A stretch of 64,000 bases of DNA from Chryseobacterium sp. CH21 (GCF_004119445.1 NZ_QICI01000013.1:84001-148000), one strand, 5' to 3'. Shown: positions 8,045 to 16,777, counted from the stretch's first letter. Numbers and translations are program-made. The notes: generated from the sequence alone by a model not told the origin.

Positions 8045-8102
8045 AAAACCACCCCGTCAAAAATTCTTTGAATTTTCGCCACCCCTCCAAAGGACGGGAA
8101 TT
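8045..8102. repeat. Dispersed double-palindrome repeat, copy 1
   Basis: The segment carries two palindromes, AAAATTCTTTGAATTTT and CCCCTCCAAAGGACGGG (the second with one mismatch). It recurs at 63127-63183 with essentially one difference. It lies upstream of the Crp-type gene and extends that reading frame artificially. The size and structure fit a REP-like intergenic element. Confidence 0.75.
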
Positions 8103-8158
8103 TTTCTCAACATTAGAAATGGTACTCCTAAAAACCGTTGAGACTTACATTACTTATG

Positions 8159-8962
8159 TTATTTCAACTTCACTGCTTTTGTTGCGATGAAAGTAGGAAG
8201 GTACTTATCAATTAAAAAGCGTGGATTGGGCTGCATTTCTTCTGTGAAATCTTCAATCATAAAACCTGCTTTCAACTGTCCTCCGATAAGATCTGAAAGG
8301 GTATGTCCGAAAACCAGAGCTTCGTTATTTTCCAGCTTTCTGTTGATCTGATCCTGATTCAGATCTTTTATGTCGGCATAAGGAAGCGTATATTTCGGTC
8401 TGATAATTCCATCTTCTATATCCTGAGGATTCCGGTCTGCTACAAATACTACGGGATTAAAAAAGCTCGCCAGAAGTACACCTCCCTTTTTCAAAACTCT
8501 GTAAGCTTCTCTCCAAACAGGATTCACATCTTCCACATAATGATTGGATATGGGATGAAATACAATATCAAAGGTTTCATCTTCAAATGAACTTAAATCT
8601 CTCATATCACCTTGAACTGTTTTCAGAGACAGTCCATCACGTTTTGCTACTTTTTCATCCTGCTTCAGCTGTTCTCCGGAAATATCAAAAACCACAACGG
8701 AAGCTCCTGCTGCAGCCAAAACCGGAGCCTGCTGTCCTCCTGCAGATGCCAGGCACAGGATCTTCTTTCCTTTCACCTCTCCCAGCCATTCTTTATTCAA
8801 TGGTTTTGGGGTCAGGTGAACCTCCCAATCTCCTTCTTTTGCCTTGTTGATTAATTCTGTGCTTACCGCTTTTGACCACTCATTCTGTGCCAATGCCTGT
8901 TTGTTCCAGGCCGCTTCATTGTGATATAAAAAGTCAATTTTTTGCTCCTTCATATTTTTCAT
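8159..8962 (-). CDS. Class I SAM-dependent methyltransferase
   Basis: A 267-residue cytoplasmic enzyme. SAM-binding motif I is KILCLASAGGQQAPVLAAAGA (about residues 70-90), followed by VVFDISGEQL (motif post-I) and FDIVFHPISNHYVEDV (motif II/III region). The start is MKNMKEQKIDFLYHNEAAWNKQA, typical of YjhP/UbiE-like small-molecule methyltransferases. A second Met three codons in is possible. The substrate is unknown. It is divergent from the AraC gene at 9150, with a 9-bp inverted repeat between them overlapping the methyltransferase promoter, so that regulator probably controls it. Confidence 0.82.
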   Translation of the reverse strand: MKNMKEQKIDFLYHNEAAWNKQALAQNEWSKAVSTELINKAKEGDWEVHLTPKPLNKEWLGEVKGKKILCLASAGGQQAPVLAAAGASVVVFDISGEQLKQDEKVAKRDGLSLKTVQGDMRDLSSFEDETFDIVFHPISNHYVEDVNPVWREAYRVLKKGGVLLASFFNPVVFVADRNPQDIEDGIIRPKYTLPYADIKDLNQDQINRKLENNEALVFGHTLSDLIGGQLKAGFMIEDFTEEMQPNPRFLIDKYLPTFIATKAVKLK

Positions 8963-8988
8963 TTTCTGGTCATTTAATTGTCAATTTA

Positions 8989-9017
8989 CAAAAATATTGT
9001 ATTCACAAACCATTCAA
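8989..9017 (-). promoter_or_regulatory. Promoter of the methyltransferase gene
   Basis: On the minus strand TTG (9017-9015), 18 bp, TATTTTTG (8996-8989) fits the Bacteroidota promoter pattern, 27 bp upstream of the start at 8962. Confidence 0.45.
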
Positions 9018-9055
9018 CTGGTGCAGATTTTCTAAAATGTACTGGTCCAGTTGAA
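9013..9055. promoter_or_regulatory. Inverted repeat between methyltransferase and AraC genes, likely operator
   Basis: TTCAACTGG (9013-9021) and CCAGTTGAA (9047-9055) are perfect complements with a 25-bp spacer, putting half-sites about 34 bp apart on the same DNA face. The left arm covers the -33 element of the methyltransferase promoter. Binding by the adjacent AraC protein is an inference from position. Confidence 0.45.
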
Positions 9056-9149
9056 CCCTCAAGGATCATAATGAATTTTATTGGACTTTGCAGTTTATCA
9101 TAAATTTTGTAATTTTCTTCATCAAAAAAAGCGGTGTAGGACAACAATT

Positions 9150-9905
9150 ATGGACAATGATTTCACTTACAATTTCATCGAACCTGATAAAGAAATCGCT
9201 GATTTTGTTGAAAATCTGGGAACTTTTCAAAATCTGTCGGATGAAGCTAAGGAAGTGGTGATCATTCCTGACGGAAGAATTGATTTATTTTTCTCACTGT
9301 CGGCTTCAGAACCTTTTCATATTACCCTCCTCGGACTGGAAACCTATCCTGAACAAAGATATATTGCTCCCCATACCACGGCTTTTATCGTCAGTTTCAA
9401 ACCTCTTGCTGTGGAATACATTTTAAATACATCTATCGCTGGTTTATTGAATACCGGAAAAGAGCTATCCCCTGATTTCTGGAATTTCAAAGTTGATGAT
9501 TTAAAGGATTTTAATCATTGCTGTACCAAAGCTATTCACAAAATAAAAGAGCGGCTTCCTCAAAAAACAGATGAGAGAAAACTTCGACTTTTCGAATTGG
9601 TTTATGCTTCAAAAGGCGAAATGAGCGTGCAGGAGCTTTCTGAAAAAACAGGATGGAACAGCAGACAAATCAACCGTTATTTTACCAAGCAGCTTGGATT
9701 ATCATTAAAGGCCTACTCTACTATTTTACGTTTCCGGGCATCTTTGGAACATATCGCCCAGGGAAGACTCTTTCCGGAACTGAATTATACTGATCAAAAT
9801 CATTTTATCAAAGAAGTGAAGAAATTTTCAGGGGTTGCCCCCAAAGAATTATCCAAAAATAAAAACGACCGATTTGTACTATTATCTGTGTTGAAAGGAA
9901 AATAA
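9150..9905 (+). CDS. AraC family transcriptional regulator
   Basis: The start is taken at the ATG at 9150 (MDNDFTYNFIEPDKEIADFV); the frame extends to a TTG at 9081 but that part looks non-coding. The 251-residue protein has an N-terminal sensor of the DUF6597 type (PDGRIDLFFSL ... ERYIAPHTTAF-like region) and a C-terminal AraC HTH pair (SVQELSEKTGWNSRQINRYF, then YTDQNHFIKEVKKFSGVAPKEL). The gene lies between a divergent methyltransferase and, 27 bp downstream, a Tet(X)-like monooxygenase, and probably controls one or both. Confidence in AraC family is high; the ligand is unknown. Confidence 0.85.
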   Translation: MDNDFTYNFIEPDKEIADFVENLGTFQNLSDEAKEVVIIPDGRIDLFFSLSASEPFHITLLGLETYPEQRYIAPHTTAFIVSFKPLAVEYILNTSIAGLLNTGKELSPDFWNFKVDDLKDFNHCCTKAIHKIKERLPQKTDERKLRLFELVYASKGEMSVQELSEKTGWNSRQINRYFTKQLGLSLKAYSTILRFRASLEHIAQGRLFPELNYTDQNHFIKEVKKFSGVAPKELSKNKNDRFVLLSVLKGK

Positions 9906-9910
9906 CTTTG
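9903..9910 (+). promoter_or_regulatory. -7 element for the Tet(X)-like gene
   Basis: TAACTTTG fits TAnnTTTG, overlaps the stop codon of the AraC gene and lies 22 bp upstream of the start at 9933. No TTG is seen at the standard spacing. It suggests the monooxygenase can be transcribed independently. Confidence 0.35.
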
Positions 9911-9932
9911 CATTGTAAAATTTAAATCAACA

Positions 9933-11129
9933 ATGCTGATAGGCAATAAATCAATAGCAATCGTTGGTGGCGGTCCTGCAGGACTTACACTGGCAAGACT
10001 TTTACAACTGAAAGGTGCAGAGGTAAAAGTATATGAAAGAGACTTTAATAAGGATGCCCGTGTACAGGGCTCTCCCCTGGACATGCACGAAGATTCCGGA
10101 TTGGCGGCTATTCGTAAAGCTGAATTATTGGAAGAGTTTAAAAAGACTTTCCGTCCCGGAGCAGACAGAACCCTGATCATGAATGAAAAAGCTGAAATAT
10201 TTTTCAACGATCATGAAACGAAGCCTGAAGAGGATTTTGGACATGAACATTTCCGTCCGGAAATAGATCGTGGTCCTTTAAGAAATATGCTGCTGGAATC
10301 GTTATATCCTGAAACGGTAGTTTGGGACAGTCATTTCCTCTCTATGGAACGTCATGGTGAAGGCTGGCTGATGCATTTTAAAAACGGAAGCTCAGCATAT
10401 GCAGATCTTATCATAGCCGGAGATGGAGCCAACTCTAAAATCCGGGGTTATCTTACTGATATTAAACCCGTTTATTCCGGAATCATCATGCTGGAAGGCA
10501 ATATTTCAAAAGAGAATGCGCCTCAAATTGACAATTTGATTAAAGGTGGAAAAATAATGGCATTCGGAAATAACCAAAATATTCTGCTAGGTCAGAAAGG
10601 GAATGGAGATCTGGGATTTTATGCAAGTTTTAAAGCTGACGAAAGCTGGCCTGCTACCAGTGGTCTTGATTTTTCTGATAATGTTCAGATGTTACAATGG
10701 TTTCAAACTGAATATTCAGAGTGGAATTCTATCTGGGAGGAACTTTTTAAAAATGCAAAAATTCCGCTTATCCCTCGTTTAATTTACTATATGCCTTTGG
10801 ATCAGAGCTGGGAAACTCAATCTAATTTAACGCTGATAGGTGATGCAGCCCATGTGATGCCTCCATTTGCTGGAGAAGGTGCTAATATGGCCATGCTGGA
10901 TGCCCTTGAACTGAGTGAACATTTGACGGATAACAGCTACAGCACATTACAGGAAGCTATTTCCGGTTACGAGCAAGCAATGCGAAAAAGAGCTGCTATT
11001 GCCACACAGGAGTCCCTTGAAAATGGGGAACGGATGCACTCTGAAAAGTCATTAGCCACTATGCTGGATTTTTTAATGGTCATCTGGCTTAATCAGGTCA
11101 TCAAAAATCAAAAGGCTGCCTTCTGTTGA
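9933..11129 (+). CDS. FAD-dependent monooxygenase, Tet(X)-like
   Basis: A 398-residue group A flavoprotein monooxygenase. Motifs are GGGPAGLTLARLL (FAD), the DG-type stretch IIAGDGANSKIRGYL, and GDAAHVMPPFAGEGANMAMLDALELSE near residue 300. The last motif and the start (KSIAIVGGGPAGLTLARLLQ) resemble Tet(X) tetracycline-inactivating enzymes (GDAAHxMPPFAGxG) closely in position and wording. Tet(X) hydroxylates tetracyclines at C11a. Chromosomal relatives are common in Flavobacteriia, and whether this one acts on tetracycline is not shown. The last codons lie inside the terminator stem, so the natural C-terminus (KNQKAAFC) is partly set by that hairpin. Confidence 0.85.
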   Translation: MLIGNKSIAIVGGGPAGLTLARLLQLKGAEVKVYERDFNKDARVQGSPLDMHEDSGLAAIRKAELLEEFKKTFRPGADRTLIMNEKAEIFFNDHETKPEEDFGHEHFRPEIDRGPLRNMLLESLYPETVVWDSHFLSMERHGEGWLMHFKNGSSAYADLIIAGDGANSKIRGYLTDIKPVYSGIIMLEGNISKENAPQIDNLIKGGKIMAFGNNQNILLGQKGNGDLGFYASFKADESWPATSGLDFSDNVQMLQWFQTEYSEWNSIWEELFKNAKIPLIPRLIYYMPLDQSWETQSNLTLIGDAAHVMPPFAGEGANMAMLDALELSEHLTDNSYSTLQEAISGYEQAMRKRAAIATQESLENGERMHSEKSLATMLDFLMVIWLNQVIKNQKAAFC

Positions 11130-11143
11130 AGACAGCCTTTTTT
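11111..11143 (+). terminator. Terminator overlapping the end of the Tet(X)-like gene
   Basis: GGCTGCCTTC (11114-11123) pairs with GAAGACAGCC (11128-11137) with one C/A mismatch and a 4-base loop. It is preceded by AAA and followed by a run of six T. The stop codon 11127-11129 is inside the hairpin. Confidence 0.8.
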
Positions 11144-11253
11144 CCCTCGTGAAATAATTCTTTTTCTCTCCGTTTTTAGATCCTGATGTGGAGATTCATT
11201 TGTGTGATTTATTTTTGATTAGTTTGGTATTATAAATGTTTTTCTCTTATCTG

Positions 11254-11346
11254 CTAAGATTTTTGGGAAGCAGATTCCCATCTCTGAGCATTGAAAACGG
11301 TAAAACAAGATGCTAATGCGCAAACTAATAAAATTCTCTTTTTCAT
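11254..11346 (-). CDS. Possible 30-residue secreted peptide
   Basis: The ORF encodes MKKRILLVCALASCFTVFNA followed by QRWESASQKS. The first 20 residues form a textbook signal peptide (KKR, hydrophobic core, N-A before Q), and Ala-Gln is the usual Bacteroidetes signal peptidase I junction. Only about 10 residues remain after cleavage. It may be a real small secreted peptide, or the head of a gene whose remainder was lost. No clear promoter or family is recognised. Confidence 0.4.
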   Translation of the reverse strand: MKKRILLVCALASCFTVFNAQRWESASQKS

Positions 11347-11961
11347 AAATAAGTTTAAAGTTATTTTGGGAAGCCTGTTGAAATAATACCCCAAGTCCAT
11401 TTTACTTTCTGGTCTTAAGTTATCTTAATTAAGATTCAGATAATCAATGCCACAAATTCAATAAAACAAAACTTATCATGTGATATTCACAACAAAACAC
11501 GCTACAAAATTTATATATTTTGAATAAAAAACAAAAAAAGATCATACGACACATGTACAACAGCAATGTAATTCATTAATTATCAATAAATTAAACTTTG
11601 TCGTTGTTTTTAGCTTTGTTCACCTCATTTTTTTACTATAGAAAATCAATAAAGTTTTTAATAAAAAAACTGAAAATAAAACCTACTGAAAATCAGAAAA
11701 GAAAATAGGGATCAAAGAAATAAGTTATAAGAAATACAGGTCTAAAAATAAAGCAGTTTAGAGTTTTTAGTTTCATTTTCATAAATAGTCATCAAAAACA
11801 GACAACAAATACAACTCGCTATATACCAGACATTTAAAAACAAAAATACACAGTGTAGTACCCATGTAGTAGAGTCTTTTTTCTTGTTTTGGTTAAAAAT
11901 TTTCATATTTGACCCATAGACCACAAAAAATACAAGTGGTGAAAAGAGAATATTTCGAGTG

Positions 11962-11995
11962 CTGTCTGACCTGATGAATCAGACAGTTTTTTTTT
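11962..11995 (+). terminator. Orphan plus-strand terminator
   Basis: CTGTCTGA (11962-11969) pairs perfectly with TCAGACAG (11979-11986) and is followed by nine T. No plus-strand ORF lies between this and the terminator at 11143, so it may end an untranslated RNA. The hairpin lacks a T-run for the minus strand. Confidence 0.7.
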
Positions 11996-12004
11996 GGAAT
12001 TATT

Positions 12005-13422
12005 TTAAGGTATCAAAAAATGATAGATATCTGTTTCGCTGGGAATATTTAGTTTTTTTCTGATTCTGTATTTTTTCTGCTGAACACTTCTGTGCTGAAC
12101 CAAGGTGTAACTAGCAATTTCTTTAGAGGTAAAATGCAGCTTTAGCATGGCACAAAAAACCAATTCAGAACTTTCAAGACCAGGATTAATAGTTAATAGC
12201 TGATCTATAAATTCAGGATAGGCTTGCTTAAAGTGATTTAGAAATTCAGGATCATTTTTTTACCCAGTTCAATAATCTCTTCCTGCTTGTTGTCATTCAT
12301 TCTGATTTTTAAGCTTTCAGATTCTAGGGTGAGAACTTCTTTTCTTTTCCCTAAAGCATGGATAATCCGCCATGCATATAGTCCTAATAAAGAAAGCCCT
12401 GCACATGACAGAAAGACAATCCAGTATATTTTATTTTTATGCTGATCTGTATCCTTTTGAGCTCCTGTAATAAAAGCCTCCATATCCTGATTAATTGTAG
12501 CCAATAAAGAGCTATTGGTTTTATAATAAGCATCGGTATATGCTTTCAAATAATGATACGCTTTTTCTTTCTCTCCTGTACGTTCATACAACACTCTGAG
12601 ATCGTTATAGATATACTTGCCATAATAGGCATAAATACGTTTTGTTTTCTCATTAATTTCCAACGCCTTATTCAGCGCTTCTTCGGCTTTATCATATTCT
12701 TTATAGGTAAGATAATATTCTCCCATAATTGTATTGGCGTACAAAGCGATGCCATCTTTTTTCCCTCTTTCCTTGGCTTTGTTATAAGCAACCGTCACAT
12801 ATTTATATGCTGAGTCCTTATTTTTATGCATATACACATAATCACCTATAGCACAATCCGTTAATCCTGTATCATCTAATTTCTTTGCCTTATGAAAGTA
12901 TTCAAGTGCTTTTTCGTAATTTTTTTTATGAATAAAATAAATGGCCTGCCTAAAATAAATACTGAAAAGCAAATCATTTTTGAGTTCCGATGTAACACTT
13001 TTGTGCATAAGACTCATGGCCTCATTATTATATTGAAAAGCTTTATCAAGTCTTCGGAGTTCAAGATTAAAACGGCCATAAACATTATAAAACCTTGCCT
13101 TGTGTATTTTATCTTCTGAATTGTCCAGGATTTCCTTTGCATTATCAAATAAAATCTGGGATTTTTGAAAGTTTTCCAGTGAAATATTGAGTTCTGCCAG
13201 ATTGATATAACACAGCGCTTTTCCATCAGCATAATTCATTTTATCGGCTTGCTTGTAATATCTTTTATTAAGACTGATTAAGGAGTCATATTCTCCAGCA
13301 ATCCTGAATTTCTCATTCTGTCTCAGCAAAGAAACATCAAATTTCTGTTCAGCCTCTTTCTTTGAATGAGAATGGCACGAAACCAAAATAATGAGTAAAG
13401 CAGAAAGAAAAATACGTATCAT
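12005..13422 (-). pseudogene. TPR and HTH membrane regulator, copy 1, frame broken
   Basis: From 13422 the protein has a lipoprotein-type signal (IRIFLSALLIILVSCHSH), TPR-like helices (about 30-310; EKALEYFHKAKKLDD, EEALNKALEINEKTKR), one membrane segment (WIVFLSCAGLSLLGLYAW) and a linker. The first frame stops at 12238, but adding one A to the seven-A run (12255-12261 on the plus strand as T) continues it to a LuxR-like HTH (EIASYTLVQHRSVQQKKYRIRKK) ending at 12005. The restored gene has 473 codons. This class is a one-protein signalling type of Bacteroidetes. It is a tandem paralogue of the next gene. Sequencing error is favoured over true loss. Confidence 0.75.
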
Positions 13423-13586
13423 ATGCTTCTCTATTTAAGCTAAATTTCTATATAAATTATGGTTAAAAATAATCTCTTAGATTGAATTGTACTCTTTTTT
13501 AATGTTCAATATTTATTTCTACAGAGATCAATAATAAAATCTTTTCATAAAACAGAATCTGGTAACTTTTATTGTGATCAATATCA

Positions 13587-15039
13587 TTATTCTGTTAAGT
13601 TTTCAAAAAAGTCATAAATATCTATTTCTCCAGGGATATTCAATCTTTTTCTGATCCTGTATTTTTTCTGCTGAACAGATCTATGCTGTACAAAAGTATA
13701 GTCTGCAATTTCCTTAGATGAGAAGCGTAGTTTTAGCATAGCACAGAAAGTAAGTTCAGAATTTTCAAGATCAGGATTGATTTTCAAAAGCTCTTTTATA
13801 AAATCAGGATATAGTTCTTTAAATTTCAATAGAAAAGAGGAATCATTCCGTTTGGCAAGCTCGGTAATTTCTTCCAGCTGTTTTGTTTGAACACGGTTTT
13901 TCAAAGCATCAGTCTGCTCTTTCAATGTATTTTTCTTCTGCTTAAGACCACTGATCATCTTTCGGACATATACTCCTGAGATAGTAAGAACAGAGATAGA
14001 GAGGGCAATAAATAATGGAAGATCATTTTTATGCCAGTCGGATTCCTGCTTCACTTCCAACATAAAATCTTCGGTAGCTTTGTTCATTGCAGCAAAACGG
14101 GAGGCATCAGACCTTCCCTCTTCCTCCATGTATTTTTTTAAATAAGAATAGGCCTTTCCGCCCTCATTTTTTTTCTTATATAATTCTGCAAGAGCTTTGT
14201 AAACGTCTTTTATGTGTGAAGAATAGGTATGTCTGGTTTTAATATTAATTTCCAGAGCTTTTTTCAGAGCTTTTTCAGCCTGCTCACTATTATTCACCTT
14301 ATTATAGTAATATCCCATTGTATAATAAACCCAAAGAGATTCTACATCTGTTGTTTTTTGGTTCATCATTTTTTCATCTGCTTTGGCTATGTATATTCCA
14401 GCGGAATCTGGCTTATGAACAAATAAATAATACTGAGCAACCATACTGTTTGTATATGCTGAGTTTTCCAGCACATTGCCTTTTGTAAAACACTTTAAAG
14501 AGGTTCCCAACCATCCTTTCAAGGCATAATAAATCCCTTTGTTTACATAAAGTCTTGGAAGAAGTTTTTGAGTAAGTTTTGTCTTTTTTGCTTGTTTTAT
14601 ATAATAAAATGCTTTATTGTTACATTCTATAGCTTTATCATTAAGTTTAAGATGCGAATAATAGAAGCTGTAGTCATCATAGAAGGTTGCTTTGTGATAA
14701 ACATTCTCAGAGTTTTCCAGGTCTTTTTCTGCTTTATTGAAAAAAAACGGGCTTTTTCATAATTCCCTGCTGAGACATTCACTCCAGCCATATTCAAATA
14801 ACACAACCCTTTTCCTGCCCTATAATTCATTTTAACAGCTTTTTTCAAGTATGTTATATTGAGCCGGACAAAAGCTTCATATTCACCGGACAACTGAAGT
14901 TCCGAACTTTGACTCAATAAAGAAATATCAAAATTTTCTCTTTCTTTATCATGAGAATCATTACTGCATGCAACTATACACAAAAATAATCCCATGCAGA
15001 CTGTATAGGCTACTATTTTTTTATGTTCCTTGGATGCAT
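13587..15039 (-). pseudogene. TPR and HTH membrane regulator, copy 2, frame broken twice
   Basis: A paralogue of the gene at 12005. With one T added at 14740-14747 (eight A on the plus strand) and one A added at 15016-15022, a single frame of 485 codons appears. It runs MHPRNIKKIVAYTVC with a lipobox-like IVACS, through TPR-like repeats (AEKALKKALEINIKTRHTY), a membrane segment (LPLFIALSISVLTISGVYV), to a C-terminal HTH (SKEIADYTFVQHRSVQQKKYR). Without repair, the visible pieces are 14627-14995 and 13587-14522. Both copies keep a near-identical recognition helix (VQHRSVQQKKYRIRK), so their DNA targets may overlap. Confidence 0.75.
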
Positions 15040-15486
15040 TTTTTTATTCTTAAAAATGATCAAACTAATTTTTCCCATCACACCACTTTTCCCAATATCT
15101 ACCTACGCATATTTCTCTGAAATACGCTGATAAAATCTACTATTATTATATTATTTTTCCCCAATAAGTGTTATAAATATACACAATTTATCATGTCTAT
15201 TATGAAATAGGCAATTAATTTTCCAAAAATGTAATATTTAAATCAAGTAACACGATTATTCCCTTCAACAGGCACTTTTTATTATTTCAGAATTTATATG
15301 TAGGTTTCTCTGATCAAAAAAATGCATCTTTTGTTTACAATAAGACTATGTGAAATCAAATTTGTTACAAATACATTGTACAGTTTAAGAAATTATTTAA
15401 AATTAGTATGGGCATACTAAAACCAATTCAAAATAATTTACATCTTTGCAGGTGAATACTGGTAAACATGAAAAAACCAATTAATA
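15040..15486. other. A/T-rich gap
   Basis: The gap lies between the divergent TPR regulator and the GNAT gene. No ORF, tRNA or strong hairpin was seen. CATCTTTG at about 15441-15448 is a one-mismatch -7 element that could serve the acetyltransferase. Confidence 0.4.
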
Positions 15487-15978
15487 ATGATAATGAATAT
15501 TAGTTATCGAAAACTCCTACCCGAAGAGAGTAAAATTTATAGAGCTATCCGACTGGAAAGTCTGGAAGAATTTCCAGAATCATTTGGAGCCAACTATCAG
15601 GAAGCCCTGAAAATTGAAAAATTCCGGATGGAAAATGATATTGAGCAACAAACAGCGGAAAGATTTGTTTTGGGAGCCTTTGCAGACAAGGAAATTATCG
15701 GCATTTGTACATTTATAAAAGATGAAAATAATACCGGAAATATTTATCAGATGTATGTAAAAAAGGAATTTCAGGGAAAAAATATTGGTATGGGACTGAT
15801 TAAAGCAATTATTGATGAAGCCTTTCAAAAATTTAATGATATTGAAATCCATTTAGAGGTTGCCCATGGCAATGATAAAGCTTATAAACTGTACGAAAAG
15901 GTAGGATTTCGGGAAGTAAAAAACAGCTCCGGCAAAGATCCTGGCAATGCTATTACGATGAAATATATTGTGGAATAA
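15487..15978 (+). CDS. GNAT family N-acetyltransferase
   Basis: A 163-residue protein with the GNAT fold. MYVKKEFQGKNIGMGLIKAIID is the acetyl-CoA pyrophosphate-binding motif A (Q-x-x-G-x-G), and EVAHGNDKAYKLYEKVGFRE is the C-terminal motif B region. It transfers an acetyl group from acetyl-CoA to an amine; the acceptor is unknown. The start could be the ATG at 15487 or two codons later. It is a single gene ended by the strong hairpin at 16000-16029, shared with the convergent tRNA-Lys. Confidence 0.85.
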   Translation: MIMNISYRKLLPEESKIYRAIRLESLEEFPESFGANYQEALKIEKFRMENDIEQQTAERFVLGAFADKEIIGICTFIKDENNTGNIYQMYVKKEFQGKNIGMGLIKAIIDEAFQKFNDIEIHLEVAHGNDKAYKLYEKVGFREVKNSSGKDPGNAITMKYIVE

Positions 15979-15999
15979 AAAACTGATAAAACTTCATAA

Positions 16000-16032
16000 A
16001 AAAAGCTTCAACTTGTGTTGAAGCTTTTTTTT
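16000..16032. terminator. Bidirectional terminator between GNAT and tRNA-Lys 1
   Basis: AAAAAGCTTCAAC (16000-16012) and GTTGAAGCTTTTT (16017-16029) form a 13-bp perfect stem with loop TTGT. T-runs lie on both strands, so it can serve both the acetyltransferase and the tRNA. Confidence 0.85.
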
Positions 16033-16033
16033 G

Positions 16034-16106
16034 TGACCCGGCTGGGATTCGAACCCAGGACCCATACATTAAAAGTGTATTGCTCTACCAGCTGAGCTAC
16101 CGAGTC
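16034..16106 (-). tRNA. tRNA-Lys (anticodon TTT), copy 1
   Basis: The minus strand folds as a 73-nt tRNA: acceptor GACTCGG with CCGGGTC, D arm AGCTCAGCTGGTAGAGC, anticodon stem ATACA/TGTAT around loop CTTTTAA (anticodon TTT), and T arm CTGGGTTCGAATCCCAG. CCA is not encoded. A second copy lies at 16778-16850. Confidence 0.95.
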
Positions 16107-16149
16107 GGCCACTTACTTTTTCAAGTAAATCCCTTTGTTTAAGGGACTG

Positions 16150-16179
16150 CAAAGATAGAAAGTTTTTCTTTATTTACAA
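16150..16179 (-). promoter_or_regulatory. Promoter of tRNA-Lys copy 1
   Basis: On the minus strand TTG (16179-16177), exactly 19 bp, TATCTTTG (16157-16150) is a full match to the Bacteroidota promoter. The leader between promoter and tRNA (CCCTTAAACAAAGGG stem) is also conserved in the second copy. Confidence 0.75.
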
Positions 16180-16420
16180 TACTTCCTCAACATTTTATAA
16201 ACTGAATCCGGCTAACTTTTACAAAATCAGAGACAAAAATTTCTCACTATGGAACAAGCTCAGTGATTTGAATTTCAAATATTGTAAAAATGAATAGCCA
16301 TCCCCACTCTTATTACTTAAAATAATCTCTTATAGGCAAAAAATTCTTTGGTTAAAATTTCCTGTATCAATTTTCAGAACTATAATTTGTTTTTTTCAAA
16401 TAAATTCACTATATTATAAC

Positions 16421-16582
16421 ATGAAAAAAAATGAACGTCAGGACAATATAACACATGCTGGCAAAATTAGCGAACGAGTAAAAGCATTGGAAGTCCTTGA
16501 AAAAGCAAAAAAAGTACAGGGAAAAATTACATTTCTCCGTCAGGGAGTTGGAAGAAACTTTAAACCGAAAAACGAAGAATAA
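16421..16582 (+). CDS. Small basic protein of 53 residues, unknown
   Basis: The ORF begins MKKNERQDNITHAGKISERV and ends NFKPKNEE. It is rich in Lys and Glu, predicted mostly helical (KISERVKALEVLEKAKK looks amphipathic), with no signal peptide or membrane segment. Codon use resembles its neighbours. It sits alone between two tRNA-Lys genes, and a good bidirectional terminator follows at 16695-16728. I do not recognise the family; the coding call rests on composition and the downstream terminator. Confidence 0.5.
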   Translation: MKKNERQDNITHAGKISERVKALEVLEKAKKVQGKITFLRQGVGRNFKPKNEE

Positions 16583-16694
16583 AGATATTCTTGAATTTCA
16601 ATTGAATGAACGAGTAAAATCAAACTGGTCAGTTCATACAGATGTATAGTAATCGACCATTTTTGAAGCATTATAGCAAACACTATAAACAAAA

Positions 16695-16728
16695 AACCTG
16701 CAAATCATTGATTTTGCAGGTTTTTTTA
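16695..16728. terminator. Bidirectional terminator between the small ORF and tRNA-Lys 2
   Basis: AACCTGCAAA (16695-16704) pairs with TTTGCAGGTT with a short loop. It has a T-run on the plus side and an A-run before the stem, so it can also end minus-strand transcripts from the tRNA. Confidence 0.8.
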
Positions 16729-16777
16729 ATATTTTTCCAATGTGTTTGAAAATTTCATTTTCACATCTTTCAGATAG

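Larger units (their letters stand above)
11144..12004. other. Long A/T-rich gap with an orphan terminator
   Basis: No confident gene larger than about 30 codons is seen in this 860-bp stretch. It holds a possible 30-codon secreted peptide on the minus strand (11254-11346), a TAnnTTTG match TAGCTTTG at 11611-11618 on the plus strand, and a strong plus-strand terminator at 11962-11995 with no gene before it. A 60-codon minus frame at 11742-11924 starts at GTG and encodes one hydrophobic segment, but nothing supports it further. Confidence 0.5.

Noticed and set aside
11742..11924. 60-codon minus-strand frame with one hydrophobic segment
   Set aside because: It begins at GTG, has low-complexity A/T-rich coding and no promoter or conserved motif; a real small membrane protein cannot be excluded.
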